From: Clostridia bacterium
GTDB lineage: Bacteria; Bacillota; Clostridia; Oscillospirales; Acutalibacteraceae
DNA length: 64,000 nt
Assembly (NCBI GenBank): GCA_024692685.1
Contig: JAILMJ010000041.1
Coordinates: forward strand, 53,513 to 117,512
Direction of reading: 5' to 3'
The notes beneath the pieces are model-generated. The model saw only the letters and a program-made list of their open reading frames with translations. It had not been told where the DNA came from and made no database searches. The translations under genes and the position numbers were made by a program. Below are positions 25,616 through 34,673 of the stretch, in pieces; positions within the stretch are counted from its first letter, which is position 1, and the number at the start of each line of letters is the position of its first letter.

Positions 25616-26575
25616 TTATTTATCAGTGCCGTAGGAAATTCGGATATCATATTGAGGCAACCATTCTCCTTTAATCATATCCCTTGCTCTGAAGAGAACA
25701 GAGTCCTCATAAACCTCAACTATGTAACCCTGACCGTATTCATTGTAATCGCCGTCTGCGTTTGTGCAGCACATTGAGGGTAAATTGACTGAGTCGAAGT
25801 TGCCTATCTTTTCATATGTGTATGGTCCGAAGCCTGTGTGCTCATGACCGGTCAGCAGGATAATATTGTCATATTTATTGAGTATGGCTTTGAGGTCATC
25901 GCTCTGGTTCCCTATGGAACCGGCTGAATCAATGGGGCTGTTCCACACCTGCGGAAGACCGTGTGTAAGTTTGAGCGGCTGATGAACAACGACAAAAGTA
26001 AGGGAGCCGTTCTGAGCGGCAAGTTCATCATCAAGCCATTTAAGCTGTTCCTCTCCGAGATAGGACTCTTCAAATTCGGTCCTGTCCGAGCCGAGGATTA
26101 TAAATTTGATGCCGTTGATTAATTCAGAGTGATGGAGACAGTCTGCGTCAGTGTCGTTGTTGAGTGCATTTACAAAGCCGTTGAATCTTTTGCACGTGCT
26201 GTTGTAGTTTCTCAGTCTTATATCGTGGTTTCCGACGCAGGCAATGTATCTTACGTCCATGCCGCCAATATGTTCAAGCACAAGCTGATACTCCATATCA
26301 AGGCCGTTTTCGGCAATATCGCCCGCAAGCAATACGGCGTCAAGTCCCTGTGAAGCCTTCAGGTCGGCGGAAGCCTGCTCAAAATAGACATATCTGTCCA
26401 TCATATAATTGCTGACCTGCGGGTCTGCGAGAGCAGCAAATGTAAGTTTCGAGCTGTTGTCGGCGGGTTTGATAGGGTCAGCCGTTGAGGGCATTGCCGG
26501 TGTGCCGTTAACAGAGCAGTAAATTGAAAAAATAAAGAGAAAAATCTTGATGAGTAGCGATGTCAGTGCAGACAT
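25616..26575 (-). CDS. Exported metallophosphoesterase (first of three)
   Basis: The track ORF starts at 26653; the start at 26575 (MSALTSLLIKIFLFIFSIY) is preferred because GGAGG lies 8-10 nt before it and a signal/anchor helix then begins at once. This gives 319 residues, shorter than its neighbours because the FN3-like domain is absent. Motifs are ALADPQVSNY (again D-x-Q), VLLAGDIAENG, CVGNHDIRL, VVVHQPLKL and LLTGHEHTGF. It leads an operon with two larger paralogs; spacing to the next gene is 20 bp. Confidence 0.88.
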   Translation of the reverse strand: MSALTSLLIKIFLFIFSIYCSVNGTPAMPSTADPIKPADNSSKLTFAALADPQVSNYMMDRYVYFEQASADLKASQGLDAVLLAGDIAENGLDMEYQLVLEHIGGMDVRYIACVGNHDIRLRNYNSTCKRFNGFVNALNNDTDADCLHHSELINGIKFIILGSDRTEFEESYLGEEQLKWLDDELAAQNGSLTFVVVHQPLKLTHGLPQVWNSPIDSAGSIGNQSDDLKAILNKYDNIILLTGHEHTGFGPYTYEKIGNFDSVNLPSMCCTNADGDYNEYGQGYIVEVYEDSVLFRARDMIKGEWLPQYDIRISYGTDK

Positions 26576-26609
26576 AAAGCCTCGCCTCCTGTTATGTTTT
26601 ACATCATAA

Positions 26610-26637
26610 ATTATAGCATTATTTTTAAAAATGTAAA
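26610..26637 (-). promoter_or_regulatory. Promoter of the phosphoesterase operon
   Basis: Minus strand TTTACA, 16 bp, TATAAT, about 35 bp before the first start codon. Confidence 0.65.
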
Positions 26638-26730
26638 CATATAAACCTAACAAATCGAAAGCTGATATTGTGTAAAAAACACTGAAAGGGTTTTACAAAA
26701 CGGCTTGGCCGAAACCTGTTTATTATTTCC

Positions 26731-26759
26731 TTGACAAACAATTTACTATATAATAAAAT
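26731..26759 (+). promoter_or_regulatory. Promoter of tyrS
   Basis: TTGACA, 17 bp, TAAAAT, only about 22-30 bp before the start codon. The short leader leaves no room for a T-box. Confidence 0.65.
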
Positions 26760-26781
26760 ATAATCAGTTATACCGAAAGGA

Positions 26782-28029
26782 ATGATAAACTTGCAGATTT
26801 ACGATGAACTTGTGGCGAGAGGACTTATTGCGCAGGTTACCGATGAAAAGAAAGTCAGAGATTTGATAAACAGCGGAAACGCCACTTTTTATATTGGATT
26901 TGATCCTACCGCAGACAGTCTCCATGTAGGTCATTTTATGGCTCTCTGCCTTATGAAAAGACTTCAGATGGCGGGCAATAAGCCCATTGCTCTTCTCGGC
27001 GGCGGCACCGGTATGATAGGCGATCCGTCCGGCAAGACGGATATGCGTAAAATGATGACGAAGGAAACAATAAATCACAATATCGAGTGTTTCAAAAAGC
27101 AGATGAGCAGATTTATTGATTTTTCTGACGGGAAAGCCCTTCTTGTCAATAACGCAGACTGGCTTCTTGATTTGAATTATATCGACGTTCTGCGGGATGT
27201 CGGTCCGTATTTTTCTGTCAATAATATGCTCAGAGCCGAGTGTTACAAGCAGAGGATGGAAAAAGGACTTTCCTTCCTTGAGTTCAACTATATGATAATG
27301 CAGGCGTATGACTTCTACGTTCTTTACAACAAATACGGCTGCAATCTCCAGTTCGGCGGCGATGACCAGTGGAGCAATATGCTCGCCGGCAGAGAACTAA
27401 TCAGGAAAAAGCTCGGCCTTGAGGAAGCAGACGCAAAGGCTCAGTCAATGACCATTACTCTTTTGCTGAATTCAGAAGGCAAAAAGATGGGCAAAACCGT
27501 TTCCGGTGCCGTATGGCTTGACCCGGAAAAGACATCGCCCTATGATTTCTATCAGTACTGGCGCAATGTTGACGATGCCGATGTGCTCAAATGTATCAGA
27601 ATGCTCACGTTCCTGCCGCTCGATCAGATTGATGAGATGGATAAGTGGGAAGGCAGCGAGCTCAACAAGGCAAAGGAAATTCTCGCTTATGAGCTGACTA
27701 AACTTGTTCACGGAGAAGAAGAAGCAGAGAAGGCGAGCGCAACCGCAAGGTCTCTGTTCAGCGGCGGCGGTGACGCAGAAAATATGCCTTCAACTAAGCT
27801 TGAAGAAGCTGATTTTACCGACGGAAAAATTGACATTCTCGGTATTCTTGTCAAAACCGGAATAGCCAAGTCCAGAAGCGAAGCAAGAAAACTCTGCGAA
27901 CAAAATGCGGTTTCCGTTGATGATGTCAAAGTAACCGACACTTACACTGCCTATTCCCGGGATTCTCTCGCGGAAAAGGCGATAATTGTCAAAAAAGGTA
28001 AAAAGGTATTCCATAAGGTTGAAGCATAA
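26782..28029 (+). CDS. tyrS: Tyrosyl-tRNA synthetase
   Basis: A 415-residue class I synthetase charging tRNA-Tyr. HVGHFMAL is the HIGH motif (about residue 48), QFGGDDQWSNM contacts tyrosine, and KKMGKTVSG is the KMSKS loop. A C-terminal S4 RNA-binding domain starts near residue 350 (IAKSRSEARKLCEQNAVSVD). The annotated ATG lies directly after AAAGGA with no spacing; TTG 26791 is 9 nt from it and would give MQIYDELVARG, the usual family N-terminus, so the true start may be TTG 26791. Confidence 0.96.
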   Translation: MINLQIYDELVARGLIAQVTDEKKVRDLINSGNATFYIGFDPTADSLHVGHFMALCLMKRLQMAGNKPIALLGGGTGMIGDPSGKTDMRKMMTKETINHNIECFKKQMSRFIDFSDGKALLVNNADWLLDLNYIDVLRDVGPYFSVNNMLRAECYKQRMEKGLSFLEFNYMIMQAYDFYVLYNKYGCNLQFGGDDQWSNMLAGRELIRKKLGLEEADAKAQSMTITLLLNSEGKKMGKTVSGAVWLDPEKTSPYDFYQYWRNVDDADVLKCIRMLTFLPLDQIDEMDKWEGSELNKAKEILAYELTKLVHGEEEAEKASATARSLFSGGGDAENMPSTKLEEADFTDGKIDILGILVKTGIAKSRSEARKLCEQNAVSVDDVKVTDTYTAYSRDSLAEKAIIVKKGKKVFHKVEA

Positions 28030-28058
28030 ATCTCAAATTATTTCCGGGGGATTTGAAT

Positions 28059-29027
28059 ATGGGTAAAACTGCAAAAAAAGTTAAAAAATTCGCTATTGGT
28101 GCCGGTCTGGCATATCTCGGTATCGGAGAATTGGTATACGAAAATGTTCTCAATATTCGCCTCAATGAACTGATTCGTAAAACCGGCCTCTTTGATGACA
28201 AGGAAGAAGGCGAAATCTGGGACAGCTTTGAGCTTAAGAAGGAAGCGGATGCCTGGTATGATGCCCAGACCTGTGCCGATACCGTTTTTTTCTCAAACAG
28301 ACTTCACAGAAATACCTTTGCAAAAGTGTTTTTTGCGGATGAAAAAACCGATAGATTTGTCATTTGCGTTCACGGTTACTCCGATACGCCTAAGAATATG
28401 GCGCACTGGATAATCAAGTATCTCAGTATGGGCTTCAATGTTATCGCTCCTTATATGGTAGGTCACGGACCGGATAACAGGCATTACTGCTCAATGGGTT
28501 ATTATGACAGATATGTTGTGCTGGACTGGATTGATTACTGCTTTGAAATCAATAAGGACGCAAGAATAGTAATTCACGGCGTTTCTATGGGCGCCGCTAC
28601 AACTATGATGGCTACCGGAGAGGACTTGCCTTCAAATGTCATTGCTGCGGTTGCCGATTGCGGATATACTTCCTGCTGGGAAGAGTATTACAGTCAGGTC
28701 GGTCCGATGCTTCATCTGAGCGCAGTTGCCCTCCCGCTTCTTACGGCTGCAAATACTGTTTCAAAACTCAGAGGGAACTTTGATTTTAAGGAAGCTGCCC
28801 CTATCAAGGCTGTTGTTAATTCCGTCACCCCGACTCTGTTTATTCACGGTTCGGGCGACACCTTTGTTCCCTATGAGATGATGCAGCCTCTTTATGAGGC
28901 GTGCGGCGCTCCGGATAAAGAAATGCTTACCGTTCCCGACGCCATTCACGCGGCCGCTGCCTTTTATGATAACGACCTTTACTGGAACACGGTCAAGAAG
29001 TTCCTCGGCAAATATAATCTTGTATAA
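28059..29027 (+). CDS. Alpha/beta hydrolase
   Basis: The track start at 28053 is a TTG; ATG 28059 (MGKTAKKVKKFAIGAG) is better placed behind CCGGGGG. The 322-residue protein has an N-terminal hydrophobic segment (FAIGAGLAYLGIGELVY), an oxyanion-type VICVHGYSDTP, the nucleophile Ser in IHGVSMGAAT, the acid Asp in HGSGDTFVP and the His in VPDAIHAAA. This is a complete catalytic triad. It is probably a membrane-associated serine hydrolase of unknown substrate, related to the family with BAAT/YhfR-like hydrolase annotations. Confidence 0.87.
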   Translation: MGKTAKKVKKFAIGAGLAYLGIGELVYENVLNIRLNELIRKTGLFDDKEEGEIWDSFELKKEADAWYDAQTCADTVFFSNRLHRNTFAKVFFADEKTDRFVICVHGYSDTPKNMAHWIIKYLSMGFNVIAPYMVGHGPDNRHYCSMGYYDRYVVLDWIDYCFEINKDARIVIHGVSMGAATTMMATGEDLPSNVIAAVADCGYTSCWEEYYSQVGPMLHLSAVALPLLTAANTVSKLRGNFDFKEAAPIKAVVNSVTPTLFIHGSGDTFVPYEMMQPLYEACGAPDKEMLTVPDAIHAAAAFYDNDLYWNTVKKFLGKYNLV

Positions 29028-29044
29028 ACAATAATTCACTGCTT

Positions 29045-29075
29045 ACCGGCCGGCTCAGAAAAACCGGTCGGTTTT
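29045..29075 (+). terminator. Hairpin terminator after the hydrolase gene
   Basis: A 9-bp stem ACCGGCCGG / CCGGTCGGT (one wobble) followed by TTT. It sits 20 bp before the next start codon. Confidence 0.65.
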
Positions 29076-29091
29076 AAACAGGAGCGATTAT

Positions 29092-30006
29092 ATGGCTAAG
29101 TATTACAGGGAAATAATCAATGCTGCGGCAAAAACCGCTCCCGATATTTTTGTCTCCCAGTGTGATGATAATTACCGGGCAAGTATTTCAACCTGTGTAA
29201 ATCTGATTCTCGATAAAAGCAAGAAGATTATCCTTCTTGCAGGTCCTTCATCATCCGGCAAGACAACGACTGCCAAAATGATTGTTAACGGTCTTGAGAA
29301 AAAAGGCTGTGCTGCTTACCTCGTTTCACTTGACGACTTTTATATCGCAGACAGAGAACAGTATCCCCGCAACAAAGACGGCAGTATCGACTATGAAAGT
29401 CCGGATGCGCTTGATATAAAACTCATAGGCAAATGTTTCAACGATCTTATGAAGAACGGAGGAAGTGATTTGCCCATATTTGATTTCAACACTCATTCGA
29501 GGAGCGAGCGAAAGAACAGCATTAGACTTGATGATGACAGCCTTATCGTAGTTGAAGGTATTCACGGTTTAAATCCCCGCATAACTGCAGGTCTTTCGAA
29601 AGATAAAATCGCAAAAATATATGTCAGTGTCTCATCAAGAGTTTACACAAGGGATAACGATCTCGTTTTCACCAGGCGCGATTTGAGACTTATGCGCAGA
29701 ATGGTCAGGGATTATTATTTTCGCAGTACATCCGTTGATGAAACCCTTGATAACTGGCAGAAGGTGTGCAACGGAGAAAACAAATTCATTTTTCCGTTCA
29801 GAAACCACGCCGATTTCAAACTGGATTCATTTCATCCTTGTGAAGTCGGCATCATTTCACCGATTGTATCGGAGCTTTTTGCCTCTGCGGGTGACGGTGC
29901 TCATACCGATGAGAAAAACGATTTTATCAAAAAAATACGGCTTTTTGAGAGCATAGATAAAAATATGATTTCTGATGAATCCCTGTTGCGTGAGTTTGTT
30001 GTCTGA
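29092..30006 (+). CDS. Uridine kinase-like P-loop kinase
   Basis: A 304-residue protein with Walker A LLAGPSSSGKTTTAK near residue 50, the substrate-binding LVSLDDFYIADRE with PDALD, and a Walker-B-like LIVVEGIHGLNP. A lid with Arg residues (RRDLRLMRRMVRDYYFR) follows. This matches the phosphoribulokinase/uridine kinase family; clostridial relatives often carry an N-terminal TGS/ThrRS-like region, which is absent here. Likely a cytoplasmic nucleoside kinase. AGGAGCG precedes the start. Confidence 0.85.
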   Translation: MAKYYREIINAAAKTAPDIFVSQCDDNYRASISTCVNLILDKSKKIILLAGPSSSGKTTTAKMIVNGLEKKGCAAYLVSLDDFYIADREQYPRNKDGSIDYESPDALDIKLIGKCFNDLMKNGGSDLPIFDFNTHSRSERKNSIRLDDDSLIVVEGIHGLNPRITAGLSKDKIAKIYVSVSSRVYTRDNDLVFTRRDLRLMRRMVRDYYFRSTSVDETLDNWQKVCNGENKFIFPFRNHADFKLDSFHPCEVGIISPIVSELFASAGDGAHTDEKNDFIKKIRLFESIDKNMISDESLLREFVV

Positions 30007-30039
30007 TAATTCATGCATCTGTTAATAGGAGAGACTTAT

Positions 30040-31860
30040 ATGGAACAGCTTAAAATGTATAAACTCACAGCTGAACCCTATGAAGAACTGACTTTGCCGG
30101 CGGATTTTTCATTTTCGAATTTTAAAAACTGCGAAGCGGATGTCAGGGCATGGGCTGATTGTCTGAGAAACGGCAGACTGATAGGGGATGATACTCCCGA
30201 AGACGCGTTCAGAGGTTCAATTCTCAGAATACCGGAGATTGATCCCGAAAGAGATATCTGGTTTATAGACTATAAGGGGGAGCACGTAGGAACTGTTTGT
30301 GCTTTCGTAACTGATAATCCCAAAATGGGAGATATGCATATGGTCGGTATAAGAGAAGATTTCAGGGGAAAGGGCCTTGCCAAATATCTTTCTTATATTA
30401 CTGTCAAATCGCTTACGGAAAGAAATACCGAGTATATTTCGCTGACAACCGATGAATTTCGCAAAGCCGCCGTCAAAAGCTATATGTCGGCAGGTTTCCT
30501 GCCTGTTGAGTACGATTACGGTATGCAGGGTAGATGGGAAGCCATTTTGCGCGAATATAATGTTGACAGTATCAGGATGCTTTATGAGGATGCAACCTAT
30601 TACAAAACAATCTACAAGGATAAAACCGACCCCAGAGTGAAAATCGGTGTCCTCGGAGCAGGCCGCGGAAAGACATTGATGGATTACTGTGAAAAGAGCG
30701 ATAACGCCGTTCTTGTGGCTGTTTGCGACCGCGATTTTTCCTGTCTGGAGAATATAAAGGAAAAATATAAAGACACAATTACATATTACGAGGATTACGA
30801 TGAATTTCTCAAACATGATATGGACCTTGTCGTTCTTGCCAATTATGCCAATGAACACGCTCCCTTTGCGATTAAAGCACTTAATGCGGGTATCAATGTT
30901 CTGAGTGAGCTTCTTCCCGTCCAGACTATGAAGGAAGCCGTCGATCTTGTTGAAGCGGTAGAGAGAAGCGGAAAAAAATACATCTACGGTGAAAACTGTT
31001 GCTATATGCCCGCTCCGAAGAAAATGAGAAAACTTTTCCGTAAAGGCAGAATGGGAGAATTCCAATACGGTGAAGGCGAATACCTTCATAATCTGGAAAA
31101 TGATTGGGATCAGCACAGCCATTGCGATCCGAAGCATTGGCGCAACACGATGAGCGCGTTTTATTATTGCACTCACGCAACCGGTCCTCTTATTCACATT
31201 TCAGGTTTAAGGCCGGTCAGTGTGACGGGATTTGAAGCGCCATATAATAAAAAAATGTTCCGTATGGGGGCACTCGGCGCTCCATTCGGTGAAGAAATTA
31301 TCACCCTTGAAAACGGTGCGATTCTCAAATGCATACAAGGCGTAGGTCCCTCAAAGGATTCTCTTTGGTACAGCTGTATGGGTGAAAACGGGGTGCTTGA
31401 ATCAGTAAGAAATGTATCCGATAAGGAGGGTGTCCTTACTCTGCTTATGAACTGTGACGAAGAAGAGGGAAGTAACAAAGGGGATTTCAAAGACGATAAG
31501 ACGGATGACGGCCTGACTCCTTTGGCAGGCACCTCCGATCATGGCGGCGGAGACTATTACCTGATGTATAACGCCTGCGAATGCGTCAAAGGCAATAAGC
31601 AGGCCGATGTAATTGATGTCTATGAAGCCCTTGATATGTTCCTGCCCGGTATTTTTGCCTATTTTTCGGTTCTTGAAGGAAATATCCCGCAGGCAATACC
31701 TGATCTCAGGAATAAAACAGATAGAGAGAAGTGGAGAAATGACACAAGATGTACCGATCCTGCGGTTGCCGGTTGTCAGCTTCTTCCAAGCTGTTCAAAA
31801 GGCAATGCCGATATCCCTGAGAGTGTGTTTGAAAAACTCAGAAATAAGAATAAAAAATAG
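30040..31860 (+). CDS. GNAT acetyltransferase fused to Gfo/Idh/MocA oxidoreductase
   Basis: ATG 30040 (MEQLKMYKL), 7 nt after AGGAGAG, is preferred to 30013 and gives 606 residues. Residues about 40-180 are a GNAT domain with the acetyl-CoA loop in VGIREDFRGKGLAKYL. From about residue 198 a Rossmann fold begins (KIGVLGAGRGKTLMDY), followed by the Gfo/Idh/MocA central region (SELLPVQTMKEAVDL where EKP is usual; YGENCCYMP) and the C-terminal sheet (HCDPKHWRN, THATGPLIHISGLRP). Such oxidoreductases act on sugars or inositols with NAD(P). The fusion suggests an N-acetylation and a redox step on one amino sugar or similar metabolite, which is inference. A strong terminator follows. Confidence 0.85.
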   Translation: MEQLKMYKLTAEPYEELTLPADFSFSNFKNCEADVRAWADCLRNGRLIGDDTPEDAFRGSILRIPEIDPERDIWFIDYKGEHVGTVCAFVTDNPKMGDMHMVGIREDFRGKGLAKYLSYITVKSLTERNTEYISLTTDEFRKAAVKSYMSAGFLPVEYDYGMQGRWEAILREYNVDSIRMLYEDATYYKTIYKDKTDPRVKIGVLGAGRGKTLMDYCEKSDNAVLVAVCDRDFSCLENIKEKYKDTITYYEDYDEFLKHDMDLVVLANYANEHAPFAIKALNAGINVLSELLPVQTMKEAVDLVEAVERSGKKYIYGENCCYMPAPKKMRKLFRKGRMGEFQYGEGEYLHNLENDWDQHSHCDPKHWRNTMSAFYYCTHATGPLIHISGLRPVSVTGFEAPYNKKMFRMGALGAPFGEEIITLENGAILKCIQGVGPSKDSLWYSCMGENGVLESVRNVSDKEGVLTLLMNCDEEEGSNKGDFKDDKTDDGLTPLAGTSDHGGGDYYLMYNACECVKGNKQADVIDVYEALDMFLPGIFAYFSVLEGNIPQAIPDLRNKTDREKWRNDTRCTDPAVAGCQLLPSCSKGNADIPESVFEKLRNKNKK

Positions 31861-31880
31861 TATCCGTTAAATATGAAAAA

Positions 31881-31920
31881 AGCCGTAATGAAACAGTGTT
31901 CATTACGGCTGATTTTTTTT
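31881..31920. terminator. Strong bidirectional terminator
   Basis: A 12-bp perfect stem AGCCGTAATGAA / TTCATTACGGCT with an 8-T tail after GA on the plus strand and a run of A upstream that serves the minus strand. Confidence 0.9.
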
Positions 31921-31950
31921 ATGTTGACAGCAACTTCCGGTTTTTAAAAG

Positions 31951-33408
31951 TTATTCTTCCGTTTTATCTTCTCCGCCTTCGCTGTTAACCTTTCTGACAT
32001 AGGCATATACAGGTTCCAGCTTTTCTTTGGTAAGAGGATAGGCAAACTGATAGAGTATAAATATAAGGGTGTATGTTACAGCCGGAATAAGAGTGCAGAT
32101 TTTCAGAATACCTTCGCTGACTCCGGGCACAAAACCGGCGTTTGCCATAGAAGCGTCGTAGCCGATTTTGCCCAGCAACATCAGTCCGCCGTAATCTGCA
32201 GCGGTCTGGCCGAGTTTTCTGCAGAAGGTGTAAATGGCGTATATTGCGCTTTCGCTCTTTATGTTGGTTTTGTATTCCTGATAGTCAATAACATCGGCTA
32301 CAACTGCCCAGTTTGTAATGGAAACAAACGAATAACCGAAACCGATTATGAAAAGGATAATAATAAATATCATTGACTGGTCGGGATTTGGTTTAATAAC
32401 ATAAGCGGCGATTGCTGCAATAGCTGAAAAAAACGCACCGAATCCGGAGAGTTCTTTCTTTCCGAATTTCTTGACAAGTTTGGGCACAAACGGGATCATC
32501 AGCGCCATAGGTGCATACTGGGCTATGGTGCCGAGAACCGATAAGTTTGTATTGCAGAAATAGTTTTTGTAGAGATACTGATTGAGCGAAGCAAACTGAA
32601 GCTGACCGCTTATCAGTATTCCTGTCAGCGCAAGAACAACAAACGGTTTGCTCTTAATCATACCGAGATAGGTTTTCTTAAGGTCAAATTTCGGTTCTGC
32701 CTCAGATTTAACACGTTCTCTTGTGGTGTTGTAGCAGGAAATGTAGAAGATTACGGATAACACGGCCATGGCTATGGCAAAATAAAACATTCCGTTTGAG
32801 TCGGCAACATTGAAGGTGCCGCCCTTTCCGTCAGTAACCTTTTTATATATAAGGAAGGGAGCGAGCAGAAGCGGAGCTGCCCCGCCGATGCCTCCGCCAA
32901 TCGTCCTGAATGTTGAAAGAAGGGTTCTGCCGTCGGGGTCGTCGGTTATAACGCTTGCAAGTGAGCCGAACGGTACGTTCATTCCGGTGTACAGCATGCC
33001 GAATGCGATATATGTGACATAGGCAAACGCCAGCAGCACAGCGGAGTTTGATGTGAATTTACCGATATCAAAGAAGCAGAGTAACTGTGAAAGGGCGAGA
33101 GGAACTGCCACCCATTTGATATAAGGCCTGAATTTGCCGGCCTTGGAGGGCTTGCGTTTTGCAACTATCGCTCCCCACATAGGGTCGTTGACAGCGTCCC
33201 AGAGCCTTGTAACAAGGAATAGATTGGCAACGCTCTTGGTCTTTATTTGGAGTATATCGGTGTAAAATACTTTAAGAAAGGAGGAAACATATGTGAGTAC
33301 AAACAGGTTTCCTGCATCGCCCAGCATATATCCGAGCCCTTCCTTTATGCCGATTTTATTGGGATGTTCGGCAACGTTGATATCTCTGTTTACGGTTTTG
33401 TCATCCAT
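31951..33408 (-). CDS. GPH-family sugar:cation symporter
   Basis: Start ATG 33408 (MDDKTVNRDINV) with GAGGTG 6 nt upstream; the track ORF uses an upstream GTG. The 485-residue protein has 12 membrane helices and the glycoside-pentoside-hexuronide signature (LVTRLWDAVNDPMWG) and GKFRPYIKW after helix 2. It couples uptake of a glycoside, pentose or hexuronate to Na+ or H+. It follows a GH36-like gene and a GHMP sugar kinase, so its substrate is probably an alpha-galactoside or galacturonide. Confidence 0.92.
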   Translation of the reverse strand: MDDKTVNRDINVAEHPNKIGIKEGLGYMLGDAGNLFVLTYVSSFLKVFYTDILQIKTKSVANLFLVTRLWDAVNDPMWGAIVAKRKPSKAGKFRPYIKWVAVPLALSQLLCFFDIGKFTSNSAVLLAFAYVTYIAFGMLYTGMNVPFGSLASVITDDPDGRTLLSTFRTIGGGIGGAAPLLLAPFLIYKKVTDGKGGTFNVADSNGMFYFAIAMAVLSVIFYISCYNTTRERVKSEAEPKFDLKKTYLGMIKSKPFVVLALTGILISGQLQFASLNQYLYKNYFCNTNLSVLGTIAQYAPMALMIPFVPKLVKKFGKKELSGFGAFFSAIAAIAAYVIKPNPDQSMIFIIILFIIGFGYSFVSITNWAVVADVIDYQEYKTNIKSESAIYAIYTFCRKLGQTAADYGGLMLLGKIGYDASMANAGFVPGVSEGILKICTLIPAVTYTLIFILYQFAYPLTKEKLEPVYAYVRKVNSEGGEDKTEE

Positions 33409-33426
33409 TAAAAACACCTCGAAAAT

Positions 33427-33455
33427 ACAATACCATATTTAGACTTTCATTTCAA
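33427..33455 (-). promoter_or_regulatory. Possible internal promoter for the GPH symporter
   Basis: Minus strand TTGAAA, 17 bp, TATTGT in the 74-bp gap after the kinase gene. Confidence 0.5.
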
Positions 33456-33482
33456 GTGATAATGCTACCGTGATTGTTTGAT

Positions 33483-34673
33483 TTATAACGAATTGTTTGC
33501 TCCTGTTCCGTCAGTTGTGCCGATAAAGACCGATTTATATTTGTCTTTAAAAGCCGGAAAAGCTCTGAGGTATGCCTCTTTGACTTTCTCTTCAATTTCG
33601 ATTTCAAAATCCGGGTCTGTCAAAGCAAAACAGTTGCCTTTGAAACCGGCTCCGCAGAATCTGGCTCCGAGAACCCCACGGGTTGATTTAAGTATTTCCC
33701 AAAGCGCTGTCAGTTCGGGGGAACCTGCCTCATAGTTCTCAACCGAGCTTTGTCCGCTTTCCGTTATCAGTCTGCCGTATTCTTCCGTTTTTCCTTCACG
33801 GAAAAGCTTTGTCCCTTCTTTAACCCGCTGCATTTCAGTATAATAATGCAGACATCGTCTGTAAACATTGTCCGGGAGCTCACCGCCGTATTTCTCGAAT
33901 ACGTCCGCGGGAATTCTTCTCAGCACAGGCTCGGAATCATCTTTAATGCAGGTGTGCCTTCTGAGTATATCAAAGCCTTCGCGGAGTTCAGCGGTTCTTT
34001 TGTTATAATCACTGCTTATGAGTGAGTGTTCAACTCCGCTGAAAAATATACCGATTCGGAATTTCTTTGATTGTGACGGGAACGGAATGCTTTCGATTTC
34101 ACCGGTCAATGTATCATAGTAAAGCAGACTGTCCTTTTTGCTCAGAATTATGCACGCCTGATCCAGAACTCCGCAGTTAAGCCCGATATGATTTCTTTCC
34201 GCTCCGTGCGCAACCGTAATCAGTTTGTCGTTTGAAATGTGATAATTAGCGGCAGTACAAAAAGCATTTATATACTGTATTGTCACCGCCGCGGATGATG
34301 AAAGTCCGCCCACCGGGAAGGAGCCGCTGATAATTGCATCAAATCCCCGGGTTATTTCATAGCCGTAATCTTTTAATGAACTCAAAGCAGCCTGTGAATA
34401 TGAAATCCAGCGCCCCTTTTCAATTTTATAATTACTGATATCAAAACTTGCTTTTTCGGCGTAGTCTTCGCTGTAAATATTTACCTTTTTTCCTGCGTTT
34501 GGCGAAAAAACCATATTTATACCGATATCGGGTGTAAAGCCGTTTATTATTCCTTTCTGGTGGTCAATATGTGCCCCGAGTGTACATATTCTGTAAGGAA
34601 CAAAATAGTAATAAGAGGGCTGATACCCGAAAACCAATTTGAATTTTTCCCTGAGGGTCTCGCTGTTATTCAT
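33483..34673 (-). CDS. GHMP sugar kinase resembling galacturonokinase
   Basis: Start taken at 34673 (MNNSETLREKF), overlapping the GH36 stop by 8 bp; 396 residues. GHMP motifs are all present: substrate loop VPYRICTLGAHIDHQ, ATP loop GGLSSSAAVT, and C-terminal LGARFCGAGFKGNC. Galactokinases have GEHTDY in the first motif; here Ala replaces that Glu. PYRIC-LGAHIDHQ, LDQ-IILS and QSSVENYEAG are close to what I remember of plant galacturonokinase. It may phosphorylate galacturonate or galactose at C1. The neighbours (GH36-like enzyme, GPH symporter) fit either. Default databases would call it galactokinase. Confidence 0.8.
   Translation of the reverse strand: MNNSETLREKFKLVFGYQPSYYYFVPYRICTLGAHIDHQKGIINGFTPDIGINMVFSPNAGKKVNIYSEDYAEKASFDISNYKIEKGRWISYSQAALSSLKDYGYEITRGFDAIISGSFPVGGLSSSAAVTIQYINAFCTAANYHISNDKLITVAHGAERNHIGLNCGVLDQACIILSKKDSLLYYDTLTGEIESIPFPSQSKKFRIGIFFSGVEHSLISSDYNKRTAELREGFDILRRHTCIKDDSEPVLRRIPADVFEKYGGELPDNVYRRCLHYYTEMQRVKEGTKLFREGKTEEYGRLITESGQSSVENYEAGSPELTALWEILKSTRGVLGARFCGAGFKGNCFALTDPDFEIEIEEKVKEAYLRAFPAFKDKYKSVFIGTTDGTGANNSL

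Noticed and set aside
26641-26781. T-box leader for tyrS
   Set aside because: The promoter lies within 30 bp of the start and no T-box consensus (TGGNACCGCG) or terminator is present.
30217-31197. 326-residue minus-strand ORF
   Set aside because: It lies antisense to the well-supported GNAT-oxidoreductase gene, has no ribosome site and its translation shows no recognisable fold; it is a codon-bias shadow.
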